Positions 12,666-23,878 of a stretch of DNA of 64,000 nt are shown here, piece by piece (position 1 is the stretch's first letter; each line of letters begins with the position of its first letter). The notes under the pieces are model-generated. The model had not been told where the DNA came from. It saw only the letters and a program-made list of their open reading frames with translations, and made no database searches. The stretch is from positions 18,328,028-18,392,027 of the forward strand of contig NC_086356.1 of NCBI RefSeq assembly GCF_036324505.1, written 5' to 3'. The translations under genes were made by a program, and so were the position numbers. The stretch is from Eleginops maclovinus. Its lineage: Eukaryota > Chordata > Actinopteri > Perciformes > Eleginopidae.

Positions 12666-13226
12666 TACCCAAACTGTATTTGGATATGACGGTAACTTCA
12701 ATGATGTTACTAGTGGTTTTGATATTCAAAACACTGTTGAAATAGGAGACATTCACGCATTCACTGTACTTAAATAAATGTGAGATTCGTGAATGAAATT
12801 GAATCAGTAGGATAACTTTTTTTTTTGTTTTTTATTGTTTAATTAAATGCGGGAAAACCCTTTTTGAAACAGAAAATGCCTCATCTACATACCTACGTTC
12901 ATCCATGTTGGAGATGGTTTGCCAACAGATGAGAATAACCCGAGACACAATCTCTAAAAGACTCATTGGCAGGAATCGAACCCTCACCTTTTAGTTGTGA
13001 GTCTAGCTCTGAGGGCTTGAGTCCTGCCCCACATCCAGGTAAAGCTGTGTTCCATTATGAGAAAAGGCAGAGCAAAGTGGAGGAGACGTAACATGGATGT
13101 GAGGCAGCACTATATCTCTTCATTGTAAGGAAAAAAAACATATTTGTTAATTAAATCATTTCATATATGTACTGAATGGGGGAAACCAGCGACCCTGTCG
13201 AAAACCCTAACAGGAGACAATGTTTA
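12666..13226. other. Gene-free stretch with a tRNA-like remnant
   Basis: Mostly AT-rich. On the minus strand, 12968-13028 has a B-box-like GGGTTCGATTCCT and 7-bp complementary ends (GGCAGGA/TCCTGCC), but it is only 61 nt. It is therefore not a functional tRNA and may be a tRNA pseudogene or SINE head. Confidence 0.4.
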
Positions 13227-14648
13227 CTAACCATCTCGTCTACATCTGCAGATGCTGCTGCACTTTTTGAAAGGTGTGACTAGGTGAGTTTTGACAGTTA
13301 TGGCTATATAGTCGTCAAGTGTTCTATCCCCTAGGAACACGGAGGCCAACACCATATCTGCAGAGCCCCACGTCCTACACAGGTCCCGCACAACCAGCTT
13401 GTGAAGGTTTTTAAGTTGTTTTGGTGATTTCAATGTCTTCAGCCTATGCGCTTTGATATAGGTGACCAATGATTCCCTGTTCACTTTAGCTTTCTCGAAA
13501 ATCAGCGAAACCATCTACTGAGCGAATACTAAGTTCTCATTGTTCGGTGTTGCATCCTGCGTAGATTCAGCGAGTGTCACCTCACATACTGAGCCAGACA
13601 CCTCGATGACCTCTGGTAGCAATGCAGCTTCCATTATAACCATTTTCATGCTATCACTGTGGCTGCCGACCTGATTGTTCAGCCACGAACTCATCAGTCC
13701 CGGGAAACACCACACTCTGTTTTGAATGTCAGTGTACAAGCCTCCATGTGACAGAGGAACAGTCCTGTGAGATGCACTCCCTCTGATTTGTTATGGGATA
13801 ATCTCCAGCCCCCCTGCACAGTGACGGTAAAGCAGATAAGTGAGCTCCTGTGTGTTTATCACAACGTTAGCTCTTGAACTGTCCTTAAACACCCATCTCA
13901 GAATTTCCAAACTCTAGTTCTTCATTGTCCTCTCCTGGAAGAACATCATCAAGAATAGCAAGTTGGGTCTGTGTGCTTTTAACTTTTGAACCCAGGTGGA
14001 ATACAACCTTCATTTGGGACAAAACAAAGCATCCACGCTTTGTCAAAAAACCCTTAGTATTTCTCCCAGTAAACTCCATAAACTCTTCAGTGATTCTCCT
14101 TTGATATTCAAAATAGGTTGAACACCTGCTCATCCACAAAATTCAAAAAGGTATGACAATCTTGCCTGCCTGCATCACTGACTGGTGGCTCCAGATCACC
14201 TAACTTTCCTTTTTCCTGGGTGCTTGTCATGCGCCCTAGGTGGTTTACGTGGGGGAAAATATTTTAGCATGTTGCATGCATAACAAATCATTGCGTAGAG
14301 TCTGAGGGGGGGGGGGGGGGGGGTAGTCATGTGCTGATTTATTGCAGTCTCTGCACTGCTGTTAGAGGTGGAGAGGGCAGAGCTGACACTATCTGCAACC
14401 TCTGCAATGACCGAGTCTGTCAACAGCTTAGAGCTGGCACACTGAACTTGGTCATTAACATTCAGAACGTCTGCAAAACTCTGAGGGAATGTGTCCCAAA
14501 GAGTGGCCTTAACACAGTCTTCAGACAACACAACGTCTGTGCTCCTCAAAGCTTGCAGGAAGGCTTCTGTCGAGGCTGTTACAATGTTCAGAAACATGTC
14601 TGCCAACAAAACTTAAGTGGTGTCATCTGGGGTCGCCGCTTTCAATAA
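13227..14648 (-). pseudogene. Broken unrecognised coding sequence
   Basis: Four minus-strand pieces appear in consistent N-to-C order: 14609-14196, 14139-13885, 13739-13515 and 13514-13227. The last two are in the same frame, separated only by one TAG (13515-13517) between LVFAQ and MVSLIFEKAK. The first piece contains SKLLTDSVIAEVADSVSSALS. A run of about 17 G on plus (14307-14323) falls inside it as a polyproline stretch and is a likely frameshift site. The pieces resemble one protein-coding unit with several lesions, possibly a fish-specific multicopy family. I cannot name a domain or function. A retrocopy or an old transposon-borne gene are both possible. Confidence 0.5.
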
Positions 14649-15231
14649 ACCCCACTGCTCGACTTCCAATTAAACTTTTGATCACTGGATGAATTGACTC
14701 TGACCTCGGCCTCTCCTCAGTCGGTGCTGTTTCAAGTCCAGCCATGGCAACTGGTGCTCTAATATTATAGCCGATAGTGTGCTTCAATCTCTATATAACT
14801 CCCTGTCTTAGTGTTCACCTGTATCTGTGTCAAACCACATTGAGTTTGTGAGCTGCAATTAATATGCTGCCAGAGCCCCTCTAATAATGAATTCTACTTC
14901 AAAGGTTTAGAGGTGATGTCACATATAGAACATGCGATGTCAAAGTTTTGAAATAAATGTAAAAAGGGCCAATACACCTGACTTTTATATTGATTGGTAT
15001 TGCGAGAGTTTAGATTCCTTTGATGTTAAAGGCCATCACTCACAAGAGCAACTTTATCTGAGGGATTTTGGATGGGAAACCTCCAGTGAGAAAGACGGGA
15101 CAACAGAGATGAGGGTTGCTGACAGAAACATTGATTTTTGTTGGTTTTTTTCAGCTCAGTGAATAAGTAGAAAGTACTTTTTAAGTTATCACTATAAACG
15201 ATTCAGTATTTTTGGTAGTCAAAGCATTGTG
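14649..15231. other. Gene-free stretch
   Basis: No coding exon recognised. Short frames only. The part just upstream of the pseudogene (14650-14760 on minus) may belong to its 5' region. Confidence 0.35.
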
Positions 15232-15683
15232 CAGTGGTGTAAATTAACTTAAATACATTTAATCATGTACGGTGCTTAGTAAACATTTCAGAGACTACTA
15301 CTTCACTTTTTAATTGTTTGATACTTTGTACTTCTACCCCACTACAGTTCAGAGGTAAATGGTGTACTTTTACTCCACTACATGTATTTAATCCCTTTAG
15401 ATACTTTACAGATCTGGATTAATGATGGTAAATATAATCAGCCCTTAATCAGACTGTAGTTCACCTGGAGTAAATCCAGCAGCTACCCTGCAGTATACAA
15501 AGCCATTCAAACTAGCTGCACCTTTACCAGCTCTGAGAACACTTTACCTTAAGTACCTTAAGTATATATGCTAATAGTTGTGTACTTTTACTTGAATGGA
15601 GTTTGTTATGTGTATCAGAGTATTCCTACACTGTGGTACTTCTTTAACTTAAGTCCACGATCTGATTACTTCTCCCACCTCTA
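15232..15683 (-). mobile_element. hAT-type MITE, copy 1
   Basis: A roughly 450-bp non-coding element with ends CAGTGGTGTAAA and CTTCTCCCACCTCTA. The flanking 8-mers GCATTGTG (15224-15231) and GCATTATG (15684-15691) match 7 of 8, as expected for a hAT target-site duplication. A second copy in opposite orientation lies in gfm2 intron 10 (36057-36562). It contains ACTTTTACTCCACTACA-type internal motifs. Confidence 0.8.
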
Positions 15684-16005
15684 GCATTATGTCTACATTT
15701 TTGGTAGCTTTTGTACTTACTGTAGTTTAGTTTTTGTTATACAATCCCCAAAAGAGAACAATTTAAGGCAGCTCGGGGAAACCAGATGGCAGTGAGCCCC
15801 TCCTGGTGGTGTTAGGATGTATCAGAAAATAATTAACTGTACTGCACTTAGTGGTTTTTAACACAATACATACATTGCTATGTATATCTATTTATTTTAT
15901 CTATCAACCAATCAATTCTCTGATCTTCTCTGAATCTTCTCTTTGCATCCTCTCATTGCAGGAATGTGCTTTTGCCCTGATGTGGAGGTGGTTTTTAACC
16001 CTGTC

Positions 16006-16041
<36 letters not shown>

Positions 16042-17918
16042 TGTGGGGGGGGGGGGGTTAGATGAGGTGAAAAGAGGGGGAGAGGGGGGATCAGTGTGTG
16101 GTGGTAGTGCCCTCTGTTCATAGAGATTAGATGTTGACTTGCCCCCTCTGTTTTGCCTTCAAAGCTCCTTCAAGGGACCACTGAATAATCCAGCATGGGA
16201 GAAAATGAGTGGGAATAAAAGAGCAGAGCAGACCTCCACTCAGGCACCAAGATAAGAGTTTCCCACCTGGTAACTGCAGAGTTAAACATCTTAAGACAAG
16301 CTCAATAGCTCTGTTGTAGTTGCCAAATCATTTTCCAACATCCACATTTTGATTCTGCAGGCCAAGCTTTTTCTTGCCCACTTGATGATCGTGGAGAAAA
16401 GGCCTCTCAGGCACTGGCATTAGTGGAGCACAACTAACATAACACTACAATCATTTTTGTCTTCTAATCAAAACATTTGTTCATCACAAACTGCGCACAA
16501 AACATTCCCAGTGCAGTGTGAGGTAAATTGTGTCTGTGCCTATAGCTCGCTCTTCTTCTCACATCTTTCGTAATTGAAGAATGGAATATTACAGAACAGA
16601 ATGATTCATTACATATTAATTACTTTGTACAGACAATCATGTTCCTCAGAGGTTGAACCCTCATTTTCCTCTTGGACAAACATAAGGAGTTTTTTTCTTT
16701 TGATATTTAGAAAATATTGGATGGATTGCAAGCATCTGTGATGTATGAAGGAAAACTTGAATTTCACAGAAGAAGATGCGAGGAAGAATGTGTTTTTTTA
16801 ATTAATTTTGCATTTATATTGAATAGAGTCAAATTGTTACTTACTATAAAGTTGATTATTGACATTTTGACTTGCAACAAAAAAAAATGTTTTCAAAGTG
16901 TTTTGCCCGGCTCCATCGTTTTAGTCATACAGAACAAGTTATTCAACAACAATAAACTTAAAGCTTCTTTTAAATGTTTTAATATATATATATATATACA
17001 TGTATACACACATAGAGTCATGTGAAGCTGAGAAAATAAATTCAGTTTTTTACTCTTCTTGGAAGACATCAAGAAATCTGGGAAGTTGGTTTCAGAAAGT
17101 GCTGGTGCATATGCTGCTAACAGATAACGCCATTTAACTGCTTTCAAATTGTCACTTTTTTAAACGCTTTCACAGCCTTATCAAAGACAGCTCAAATCCC
17201 TCCTTTTCCTTTAGAGTTATCTCGGCACGCAAGGGAGTCTGGGCTTCGTCCCCTCCCAAAACAGCCATCTCCAGGAAGATGTGTCCTGATCTGGGAACAC
17301 CATCTGACCCCGTCCCCTCCAGGAAGGATGCACCGACCACAATGACAGACTGGAGAATAGGAAGGACAAACTCCAGCAGCAGAAAATGAAGGCCCTTTGT
17401 TTGCCTTGTGCCTCATGAGACATGTGGTGGCAGATTTACAACCGCCATCCTGACCAGTGAGGCTGGGAGTCAGAGTGGAGATCTAGAATAACATTTCAGA
17501 GCCTGAGTTATATTAAATACTTCTCTTCATTTCACTAACAACCAGTGTAAAGTGTGTAAATACTCTCAATGTATTCCACATATGTATATATTTCACATCC
17601 TCAAATCTGTATTGTTAATATTGTAAATATTCTTCTCTCTTTTTCACTATTTTATTTATCTTTTGCACCATGTATGTTGAGTTGTTGGAGGAGCACGCGA
17701 CATAAGATTTTCATTGCCAACATATACGCTGTATCTGCTGTGCATATGACAAATAAAACCTTGAAACCCCTTGTTCTTTAAAATATGTGTGACATCCAGC
17801 GGTGGAGACAGTATGCAGATCCTAGGTAAAGTCTATCATTCTGTAAAAATGCTCTGTTTCGGGTCATTTCCCAATTGGGATCAACAGTTCATGCAGTGTT
17901 GGGCTGACAGATCTTGTA
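15684..17918. other. Gene-free stretch
   Basis: No coding exon recognised. It holds a short (TG)n/(G)n tract at about 16009-16058, a unique-looking segment at 16140-16420, a small (TA)n at about 16981-16998 and a GC-richer segment at 17215-17490. The last two non-repeat segments are candidates for conserved noncoding DNA only. Confidence 0.35.
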
Positions 17919-18093
<175 letters not shown>

Positions 18094-19050
18094 GTCTTTC
18101 TGTGTCTTTCCATCCAAGTCCTTATTTGAAAACGTTACTTAAATAAAACTCATCAGGACAATAGAAAATGAAACACATAATATAATTTGATTATTAATAC
18201 ATAAATAAATGCAGGATTTTGTATACGACGTCAACATTTCACATTTATTTTAAAAAGTTCCCTGCTGTTTTCTTGATTAATCAATGTGTGAACGTTTAAC
18301 ATGTTGACACATTGATTTGTGTATTTATATATATTTATATATAGAGTATTACCTGTCTGTAAGAAGAGGGTTAAGGCCATTTTAAATCTACACTTGTTTA
18401 AACTCTGTCAGAAAGGCACATCCGAACTTCAAGATGCCAAAAGCTTTCACAGCCTGGGGCGACACAGGCTGTAAACAGGGTGAAGTACTGGAGGAAACAT
18501 TTGGTATCTATAAACTACATTCTCTTTTAATTGACATGCCTGATCCGTAGAGTAAAAACATAACCACAAAATAAAAGGGTTCGCAGAGAGGATGACCTTA
18601 TGACACAAAGCAGAAGGGGCTCCATTTCCCCATATTGTCAAAATATGTACAGAAACTTTTGAGCTTGCCCTTTCAAATACATCAAGCCATGTCAGGATTA
18701 CAGTATTTATCGCCACATATCGCTAACATTGACTCAGTGGGCTTTAAAGGCCAAAGCAGCAGCAGTTCCTGACCGAGACCAGGCACTTAAAGAAATATAA
18801 GTTAGGTCAAGAGAAATTGTTGGCCAGTACTGAACGAGAAACGTCAAAGCTATAAAAACACATGCCTCTTTGCGGATTTTAAAACTGAGGTTCAGTGGGC
18901 TTTGTGAAGAGTCGGACGTGCACAATTTCATAAATGTGTACTTAAGATGGGATAACTCAGGCAAAGTGATATACAAACCATACATTTCCTTACAGACACA
19001 CATTATTCAGTTTGTCTATATTCTGAAGGTTTTCACAATAGGATTTGTTC
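18094..19050. other. Gene-free stretch
   Basis: No exon recognised. AT-rich with short random frames. It ends at the target-site duplication of the LINE. Confidence 0.4.
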
Positions 19051-19064
19051 AAAACCTGATTTAT

Positions 19065-22000
19065 TACTTCAGAAACAGAGCAACTTATTATGCGATCATG
19101 TGGGATGTTTTATGAACATGGTGAAAAGGCAGGCCGGCTTCTGGCTCACCAACTAAAATCTAAATCTGCATCACAACACATTTCTCAAATTGAAGATACT
19201 ACAGGAAAGCTGACCACAGACCCTTTAGAAATAAATTCTACCTTTAAAAACTACTATTTTGATTTGTATAATTCAGAATCATTTAAAGACACAACACTTT
19301 TTTTACGTTTTTTTGATAAAATACAAGTTCCCACCCTCTCTGATGACCAAACAAAGCAACTAGACCAACCACTGAGCCATGAAGAGGTTACCTCAGCCAT
19401 CTCTGCCATGCAAAATCGGAAGGCCCCAGGACCCGATGGGTTCCCAATTGATTTTTACAAGAAGTTTTCTGGTCAGCTAGCCCCCCTGCTGTTAGACATG
19501 TTTAACCACTCCATGTCCCAAGGTAAATTGCCAGGATCCCTTACTGAAGCATCAATTACACTTTTGCTGAAACCCGGTAGGGATGCATGTAAATGTGGTT
19601 CATACAGACCAGTGTCGCTGTTAAATTCTGATGTTAAAATACTCTCTAAAATGTTAGCTATGCGATTGGAGGCACCCTTGCCACACCTGATTTCAACAGA
19701 CCAGACAGGCTTTATTAGAGGGCGGTATTTGTTTTCTAATGTGCGACGTCTTTTAAATGTACTATACAGCCCTTCACCTGACATCGTACCAGAAGTTTTG
19801 GTTTCCTTAGATGCGGAAAAGGCATTCGACCGCGTGGAATGGGATTATCTTTTTTTTACTTTGAAGCAATTTGGTTTTGGTAAAACGTTTAGCCAGTGGA
19901 TCCAACTTCTTTATTTCTCCCCACAGGCATCAGTGGTCACAAACCAGCTGCGCTCACAAAGCTTTACTTTATCTAGAGGTACTAGACAAGGTTGCCCACT
20001 TAGTCCACTTTTATTTACAATAGCAATAGAACCACTATCCCTTGCTTTAAAATCTGCACCCTCAATAAAGGGTATTCCCAGATGGGGAGTGGACAATAAG
20101 CTATCCCTTTATGCAGATGACATGCTGCTTTTCATCTCAGACCCACTATCAAGTATCAATGACATACTTTCACTGCTACACACTTTTGGACAGATTTCTG
20201 GCTACAAACTTAATTTATCAAAGAGCGAATGCTTACCTGTAAATAAATCAGCGAGGGAAATCCCAAATCAGGCACTACCATTTCATATATCAAGGTCAGG
20301 TTTTAAATATTTAGGCATTAAAATAACTCCTGCCTTCAAAGATCTTTTTGATGAGAACTTTGCCCCCCTTATTGTTAAACTTAAATCAGACCTACAAAGG
20401 TGGGATATCTTACATTTGACCTTAGCTGGCAGAGTGAATTGTGTCAAAATGAATGTATTACCAAGGTTTCTGTTTCTGTTTCAATGTCTCCCTATTTTCT
20501 TATCAAAATCCTTTTTCCATCAGATAGATAAATTAATCTCAAAGTTCATATGGAATGGTAAAATTCCTAGGATAGGTAAAGACTTACTCCAGCGACCAAG
20601 AGCAGTGGGTGGGTTGGCCCTCCCTAATTTTAGGAACTATCATTGGGCAGCAAACATCCACAAAATAACATATTGGGTGCAATCTCCAGATACAGATTGG
20701 TGCGAGTTGGAGTGCAGGTCATGCATGTCGACCTCTCTACATGCTCTGGCTTCATCTAGCCTTCCTATCAAGATTTTGCAGTTTACACATAACCCCGTGG
20801 TCATCTCTACCCTTAGAATATGGACTCAGTTTAGATGGCATACTAACACAAGGGGAACACTTTTGATTCAGAGCCCGCTGTGTAATAATCATACATTTCT
20901 ACCAGCCAAATTAGACCAGGCCTTTGCAGGATGGCATAGGAAAGGGATCAAAAGATTTAGTGATTTTTATGAGAATGGGATATTTTCTAGTTTCAATGAT
21001 TTGATTTCCAAGTATGACCTTCAACAAACTGATTTATTTCGTTACTTTCAAGCTCGCCAATTTGCTAAAAGCCATAGCTCAAACTTCCCGGCTCTCCCGA
21101 CAAAGTCCCTAGTGGACTCACTTTTGCAAGTTCCTTCCTGGTTGAAAGGTTTTACAGCGCATTCTTATTCATTGATTATGTTACTTGATCATGTTAAGAT
21201 AGGCAAGATCAAAAATGCATGGGAAAAGGAACTTGGAACTGAGATTTCAGAAGAGGTTTGGACTAAAGCTCTAACAAGAGTGAACAACAGCACTTCCTGT
21301 GCAAGACTGGGTTTAATCCAATTCAAGGTTGTACATCGAATACACTGGTGTAGAGCTAAGATATCCTCTTTCTATCCTAATGTAGATAGCAAATGTGTAA
21401 GATGTCATGTTAATGTAGCTGACTTGACACATATGTTTTGGTCATGCAATACATTAGTAGGATACTGGTCAACTATATTTCATGTACTATCTGAAGTTCT
21501 AGAGACGACTTTAGAACCATGCCCTATGATTGCCATATTTGGTGTACCTGACGTAGAAACAAACTTGACACGAAAACAACTCAACATCATAGCATTTGTA
21601 TCTTTATTGGCACGTAGGCAAATTTTACTGCTTTGGAAATCAAGCGCTCCACCCACTGCAGCACAGTGGCTTAAAGATGTAATGATGTTTTTACACCTGG
21701 AGAAGATCAAATTCACAATAAGAGGTTCTAACAAATTCCTCTCAGTGTGGGGATCACTAATGTCATATTTTAGTAACCTCCAAGCCTTACCGAGGTAGTG
21801 AGTGGACATTTTAGCTGAATCTAGAGTAATTACTTCCCCACCTCTATATTCAAGCTACACTGTAAACACCTGACTATATTAATCACAATGGTTGTCATGA
21901 TATAGCTTTGAAAGCGTGCCATCCTTCACAGAAATCATATTTGTATATTTATGTTTCAATTTCAAGTATGTTTTTTCACTCTAACTATCTGTATTGTAAA

Positions 22001-22180
22001 ACTTCTATATACATATATATATTTTTATTTTTATTTTTATTATTTGGTCCAGTCAGGGTGGGATGGGATGGGAGGGGGGGATTCTTGTGTGTAAAAAAAA
22101 CAAAAACTCATGTAACTGTACTGATGTGTCTCTGTTTATAACCTATATTTTTCAATAAAAAGAAGTTAAAAAAAAAAAAA
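19065..22180 (+). mobile_element. Young 5'-truncated L1-like LINE
   Basis: A 3.1-kb insertion with the duplicated target AAAACCTGATTTAT at 19051-19064 and again at 22181-22194, a poly(A) tail at about 22168-22184 and a polyadenylation-type AATAAA at about 22155. The 5' part (ORF1 and the endonuclease region of ORF2) is absent, as usual for incomplete target-primed reverse transcription. A perfect 14-bp duplication and an undamaged 2.7-kb frame indicate recent insertion. Confidence 0.95.
19067..21798 (+). CDS. L1-like ORF2 C-terminal part (reverse transcriptase)
   Basis: The frame is open from the truncation point to TAG at 21798. The first in-frame Met at 19090 gives 902 aa, but native translation would have begun upstream. 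Reverse-transcriptase motifs in order are KAPGPDGFP, SLLNSDVKILSKMLA, LDAEKAFDRVEW, RGTRQGCPLSPLLF and SLYADDMLLF (the YADD box near residue 341). A C-terminal Cys/His cluster CVRCHVNVADLTHMFWSC follows near the end, typical of L1 ORF2. The apurinic-type endonuclease is missing, so it could not retrotranspose by itself. RT, thumb and C-terminal regions have no stops or frameshifts. Confidence 0.93.
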
Positions 22181-22194
22181 AAAACCTGATTTAT

Positions 22195-23700
22195 ATAACA
22201 TTTCATCTCTAATAATGGCGATTTTTTTTATTGGCATTTGGATTATGATTTAGGGATGGTTAGAAATAGATCCCATTTGTGAAAACATTTGACATTGATA
22301 TAAACAAGAATTATGAAACAGTATTTATCCAATGTTCAGATGTATATTCATTGTCATGCACCTTTATGTTGCTTACTTCTTAAAAAATAATCCATGTGCA
22401 TGTTTGTGGCTTCAAATCATAGATGTCAAAGGTACAGGCCAATGTAGGAAAACCTGGGTAGAAATTCAAGTTCCCTTATGATCCTTGACCTATTCTCTGG
22501 CGCCATCATCAGGTCAAAACTTAAAACAAATGCAAAGTTATGATATAATCAAACTTGGTATTTTTTTATTTAAAAGTCTCATTTATTTTCCAAGAGTTTT
22601 GCCTTACTTGTCCAGTGTAGTTAAACAATGCCAAAACTCTATAGTTGTCATTAAAATTATGATTTCTCATGGAGCTTTTCATGTAAAATAGAAGGTGTGT
22701 CCTACTTTTCCAGGGTAGTATTAATGATGCTGCATTTATTTTGTGTCACAAAATCAAGAACAAAAGATATCTAAATGTATAATCAATGTTCATAGAGGAG
22801 GCCCTGAGATCTAATAAAACAGGTGTGTCTTATTTGTCCAGTATAGTAATAATATTGAATATGGATTGGGACTCGATGGGTCACAAGAAATGGAATTTCT
22901 TGAAAAGAAATGACACTTCTCAACTGAAATGATCTTCTACTAAACAATTGTTCTAAAAGCAAAAAATATCCCTCATAAGACACGTGCATTTTACACCTAA
23001 ATGCCAGTCGGACTGGAGAGGTGCCAGTTCTCCACCTGGTCACTGACGAGGTGCACTTGAGCAAGGCATTGAAGCCCCCCACCACCGCTCTGTACAACAG
23101 CTACCCATTGCTCCTGCTGGTATGGGTTAAATGCAGAGGTTACATTTTCTGTGTGCTATACTGTGGCACACACACAAGCATCCAGAGGGAATATCTGACG
23201 AATATCCAAGCTAAAACTATCTGCACTGCTGAAGTTTTTCCCATTACAATAAATAACTTTTTTGTCCTTTATTTATTCAAGACTGATTCCAAAATATAAT
23301 ATTGTATACAACATGTAATATCAGAGGCAGATATATCAAGTAATTGAAAAATACATAAAATAAAGAAAGAACAAAAATACACTACAGTTTATATTGTAGC
23401 TGGAAAAATAATTACTACTTTAATATTAAGCTGTTGTAAAATACCAAATACGTTTTCATTTACTTTTTATTCATACTGTTTTAAAAAAGCTACTAAACTG
23501 TTTTAATACTTGGTAAAGAAGTTCAAAATTAGGTGCGCCCCATTTTTCTTTAAAAATGTATTCTACTTCATTCCCCAAAAATCTGCAATACATTCATAGA
23601 ATAAATAGCAAATACTTTTACAAAGAGTAAAGGAATATTTCATACCTAGTGTAAATCTTTGCAGTGTGTTTTCATAAATCACATCTCTTCTCTTTAAATT
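22195..23700. other. Gene-free stretch
   Basis: AT-rich, no exon recognised. A SINE-like fragment lies at about 23012-23180 (separate entry). The region after 23200 contains A/T-rich low-complexity DNA. Confidence 0.4.
23012..23180 (+). repeat. SINE fragment
   Basis: CTTGAGCAAGGCATTGAAGCCC, then CTGCTGG/GGGTTAAATGCAGAGG and a short CA-rich end. This order is the body and tail of a widespread fish tRNA-derived SINE. The head is missing. Confidence 0.6.
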
Positions 23701-23731
23701 CACTTCTCAGGTGAATGTCACCTTTGGACTC

Positions 23732-23739
23732 TGACGTCA
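23732..23739. promoter_or_regulatory. CRE palindrome TGACGTCA upstream of torsin
   Basis: A perfect TGACGTCA, followed by ATCACGCAATGACG, lies about 140 bp upstream of the torsin exon 1a start codon in a locally GC-richer patch. Such sites bind CREB/ATF-type bZIP factors, including ATF6-related ones. Use at this promoter is inferred from position only. Confidence 0.5.
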
Positions 23740-23878
23740 TCACGCAATGACGACTCCTGTGTGCATGACAACAGCAGCGCCTCAAGTGCCAGCAGTCTGT
23801 TTTCGATCAATTTAACGCATACTGCCCTTTGCTTTTCCTTTTTTAAATCCAATTTGTATGAGGTGAACTTCACGGACA

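Noticed and set aside
12968..13028. tRNA-like sequence on minus with B box and paired ends
   Set aside because: At 61 nt it is too short for the cloverleaf, and the D-arm region is not convincing. Kept only as a possible pseudo-tRNA or SINE head.
19473..20096. Minus-strand open frames inside the L1-like element
   Set aside because: They are antisense shadows of the long RT frame.
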